Shown here in pieces: positions 5,937-7,529 of a stretch of DNA of 7,529 bases (position 1 is its first letter; every line of letters begins with the position of its first letter). The translations under genes were made by a program, and so were the position numbers. Source of the DNA: CAZRHH01 sp964599885 (GTDB lineage Bacteria; Chloroflexota; Dehalococcoidia; DSTF01; JACRBR01); assembly GCA_964599885.1 (NCBI GenBank), contig CAZRHH010000115.1:1-7529 (forward strand). The letters are read 5' to 3'. The notes under the pieces are model-generated. The model worked only from the letters and a program-made list of their open reading frames with translations, ran no database searches and was not told the DNA's origin.

Positions 5937-6452
5937 ATGCCAGACAACGACCTGCGCGCCCGCCTCGACGCCGCGATCGACCCGCTCGACGACGTGCAGC
6001 GGCAGCGCCTGCTCGACTGGGCAAGCGTGATCAACCCGCAAGTCGAACGCTCGCGCGGATCGGGATCGAGTATCGGTCCGTTGGCCGAACATTTGCACAT
6101 CTCGAACGACGGCGCCGCGGACGGCGTGGCGCGCTACGGGCTCGATGTGTCGCCCGATTTGCTCAACCCGCACGGGGTGCTGCACGGCGGCGCCGTCTAC
6201 GTGATGGTGGACTACAGCATGGGCAGCGCGACGATGTCGGTGCTGCCGCTCGGCGACACCTGCGCGACGATCGAGATCAAGATCAGCTATCTGGCGAGCG
6301 TGCGCAGCGGACGCTTGACCGCCGAGACGAACATCATCAAACGTGGCCGTCGCGTCGTGTTCCTTGAGTCGCGTGTCACGGACGGCGGCGGCAAGCTCGT
6401 TGCGACGGCGAGCGGATCGTTCGCGGTGATCGCGCAGGGCGACCGCACATAA
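5937..6452 (+). CDS. PaaI-type hotdog-fold acyl-CoA thioesterase
   Basis: The 171-residue product has the hotdog fold signature of the PaaI/4HBT thioesterases, which hydrolyse acyl-CoA esters in the cytoplasm as dimers or tetramers. The core motif NPHGVLHGGAVYVMVDYSMG (77-96) contains H83-G84-G85 and, six residues on, D92, matching the HGG-x6-D spacing of PaaI where the Asp is catalytic. The following strands (ATIEIKISYLASVRSGRLTAE, VVFLESRVTDGGGKLVATASGSF) fit the beta-sheet of the fold. The first 45 or so residues form a charged, probably helical extension ahead of the fold. ATG 5937 is the natural start but has no Shine-Dalgarno. The substrate cannot be told: phenylacetyl-CoA, fatty acyl-CoA and menaquinone-precursor thioesterases share these motifs. 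It lies 15 bases upstream of eno, so the two are probably co-transcribed, without an evident metabolic link. Confidence 0.85.
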   Translation: MPDNDLRARLDAAIDPLDDVQRQRLLDWASVINPQVERSRGSGSSIGPLAEHLHISNDGAADGVARYGLDVSPDLLNPHGVLHGGAVYVMVDYSMGSATMSVLPLGDTCATIEIKISYLASVRSGRLTAETNIIKRGRRVVFLESRVTDGGGKLVATASGSFAVIAQGDRT

Positions 6453-6456
6453 CGCA

Positions 6457-6462
6457 GAGGAG
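6457..6462 (+). promoter_or_regulatory. Strong Shine-Dalgarno site for eno
   Basis: GAGGAG lies 5 bases before ATG 6468, in the 15-base gap after the thioesterase stop. It is the best ribosome binding site in the window, as expected for an abundant glycolytic enzyme, and contrasts with the SD-less starts of uvrC and the thioesterase gene. Confidence 0.85.
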
Positions 6463-6467
6463 ACGTC

Positions 6468-7529
6468 ATGGCTGAGATCGCGAACGTACACGCGCGCGAA
6501 ATCCTGGACTCACGCGGGAACCCGACGGTAGAAGTCGACGTGCGGCTCTCGGACGGCGCATTTGGGCGCGCGGCTGTGCCGTCGGGCGCGAGCACTGGCG
6601 AGCATGAGGCCGTCGAACTCCGCGACGGCGATCGCAAGCGGTACGGTGGCAAGGGAGTGCTCGCCGCCGTCGTCAACGTGAACCGTGAGATCGAGCCAAA
6701 CGTCACCGGCATGGACGCCGGCGATCAAGCGGGCATCGACCGCAAGCTGATCGCGCTCGACGAGACGCCTGACAAGAGCCGCTTCGGCGCCAATGCGATT
6801 CTCGGCGTGTCGCTGGCGGTCGCGCACGCGGCGGCGGCGTCCGCTAGTGAGCCGCTCTGGCGCTATCTCGGCGGGCCGTCGGCGCGTCTCATGCCGGTGC
6901 CGATGTTTAACATCCTTAACGGCGGCAAGCACGCCACCGATTCGACCGACTTCCAGGAGTTCATGGTGATGCCGCTCGGTGCTCCTGACTTCCGCGAGGG
7001 CTTGCGCTGGGCGGTCGAGGTGTATCACGCGCTGGCGTCGGTACTTAAGAAGATGGGCCAGTCGACGAACGTCGGCGACGAAGGAGGCTTCGCGCCGTCG
7101 CTCGGAGGCAACGAACCGGCGATCGACGTCATCCTGCAGGCCATCGAACTCGCGGGCTTCAAGCCGGGCGTCGATCTCGCGATCGCGCTCGACCCGGCGT
7201 CGAGCGAGCTGTGGGACGCCAAGCTCGAACGCTACGTGCTGCCCAAGGAAGGCACGTCGCTGACCAGCGAGCAGATGGTCGACCATTGGGCGTCGTGGTG
7301 CGACAAGTACCCGATCGTCAGCATCGAAGACGGTATGGCGGAGAACGACTGGCGCGGCTGGGCGTTGCTTTCACAGCGCATCGGCGACAGCGTGCAGCTT
7401 GTCGGCGACGATCTGTTCGTGACGAACACGAAGCGCATCGAGCGCGGCATCCGCGAGCGGTCGGCTAACAGCGTGCTGATCAAGGTCAACCAGATCGGCA
7501 CGCTGACGGAGACCCTCGACGCCATTCAC
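6468..7529 (+). CDS. eno: Enolase, N-terminal 354 residues (runs off the window)
   Basis: Enolase (phosphopyruvate hydratase) interconverts 2-phosphoglycerate and phosphoenolpyruvate in glycolysis and gluconeogenesis, using Mg2+. The frame is open from ATG 6468 to the last base, giving 354 of the roughly 430 residues expected. Seen in order: HAREILDSRGNPTVEV (8-23), the mobile loop GASTGEHE (40-47) with S42, FNILNGGKHA (147-156) with H155, QEFM with E164, GDEGGFAP (203-210) with the catalytic acid/base E205, the metal ligands D242 (ALDPASSELWD), E287 (SIEDGMAENDW) and D314 (LVGDDLFVTN), and the catalytic lysine K339 (LIKVNQIGTLTE). All active-site residues up to the cut are intact. The rest of the C-terminal barrel lies beyond the window. 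The enzyme is cytoplasmic and normally an essential, highly expressed dimer or octamer. Confidence 0.98.
   Translation, partial: MAEIANVHAREILDSRGNPTVEVDVRLSDGAFGRAAVPSGASTGEHEAVELRDGDRKRYGGKGVLAAVVNVNREIEPNVTGMDAGDQAGIDRKLIALDETPDKSRFGANAILGVSLAVAHAAAASASEPLWRYLGGPSARLMPVPMFNILNGGKHATDSTDFQEFMVMPLGAPDFREGLRWAVEVYHALASVLKKMGQSTNVGDEGGFAPSLGGNEPAIDVILQAIELAGFKPGVDLAIALDPASSELWDAKLERYVLPKEGTSLTSEQMVDHWASWCDKYPIVSIEDGMAENDWRGWALLSQRIGDSVQLVGDDLFVTNTKRIERGIRERSANSVLIKVNQIGTLTETLDAIH

Noticed and set aside
4170..6491. A 773-codon open frame on the minus strand, antisense to the protease and thioesterase genes
   Set aside because: It is an Arg/Val/Ala/His-rich string with no recognisable domain. 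It arises because both + strand genes share a frame and have GC-rich third positions, which removes stop codons from the opposite strand. The + strand products have clear family motifs.
1..7529. Signs of a mobile element, defence island or horizontal transfer
   Set aside because: Base composition and codon use look uniform, there are no transposase genes, terminal repeats or tRNA borders, and the only recombinase is a housekeeping Xer protein.

Overview
The window is ordinary, gene-dense bacterial chromosome with GC content well above 60%. All six genes read on the + strand with short gaps and no insertion sequence, CRISPR array, rRNA or tRNA. The best guess for the source is a member of the Chloroflexota. 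This rests on the GC-rich codon use, the frequent GTG/TTG starts, and a secreted immune-inhibitor-A-like metalloprotease whose N-terminal, HEFQH and C-terminal layout I associate with that phylum. The assignment is inference, not proof.

Layout. Positions 2-265 hold the C-terminal end of a protein resembling the TPR-like tail of YprB-type RNase H-fold exonucleases. A short hairpin follows. Next comes uvrC (312-2216, GTG start), then pcm (2220-2912, GTG start) three bases later in the same reading frame, so the two look co-transcribed. A 152-base, AT-richer gap (2913-3064) carries a hairpin that may end the uvrC-pcm unit. It also carries a convincing promoter with an extended -10 box (TGC-TACAAT) for xerD, and an imperfect 18-base palindrome overlapping the -35 box. 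The xerD-type recombinase gene (3065-3970) is followed four bases later by a TTG-started lipoprotein metalloprotease (3975-5897). A PaaI-type hotdog thioesterase follows (5937-6452), and then the first 354 codons of enolase (6468 to the window end).

The genes do not form one pathway. They are housekeeping functions: nucleotide excision repair (UvrC), repair of isoaspartyl damage in proteins (Pcm), chromosome dimer resolution (Xer), glycolysis (Eno), a thioesterase of unknown substrate, and a surface protease. I found no convincing new multi-gene system. The points most worth a second look are at the control level. An intrinsic-terminator-shaped hairpin lies inside the signal-peptide codons of the metalloprotease. 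There is a possible operator at the xerD promoter. uvrC and the thioesterase gene have TANNNT boxes just upstream of their start codons and no Shine-Dalgarno sequence, which suggests leaderless mRNAs. Within proteins, the Pcm protein lacks the usual GDG motif, and the protease joins a gluzincin-like catalytic site to an immune-inhibitor-A-like C-terminus.
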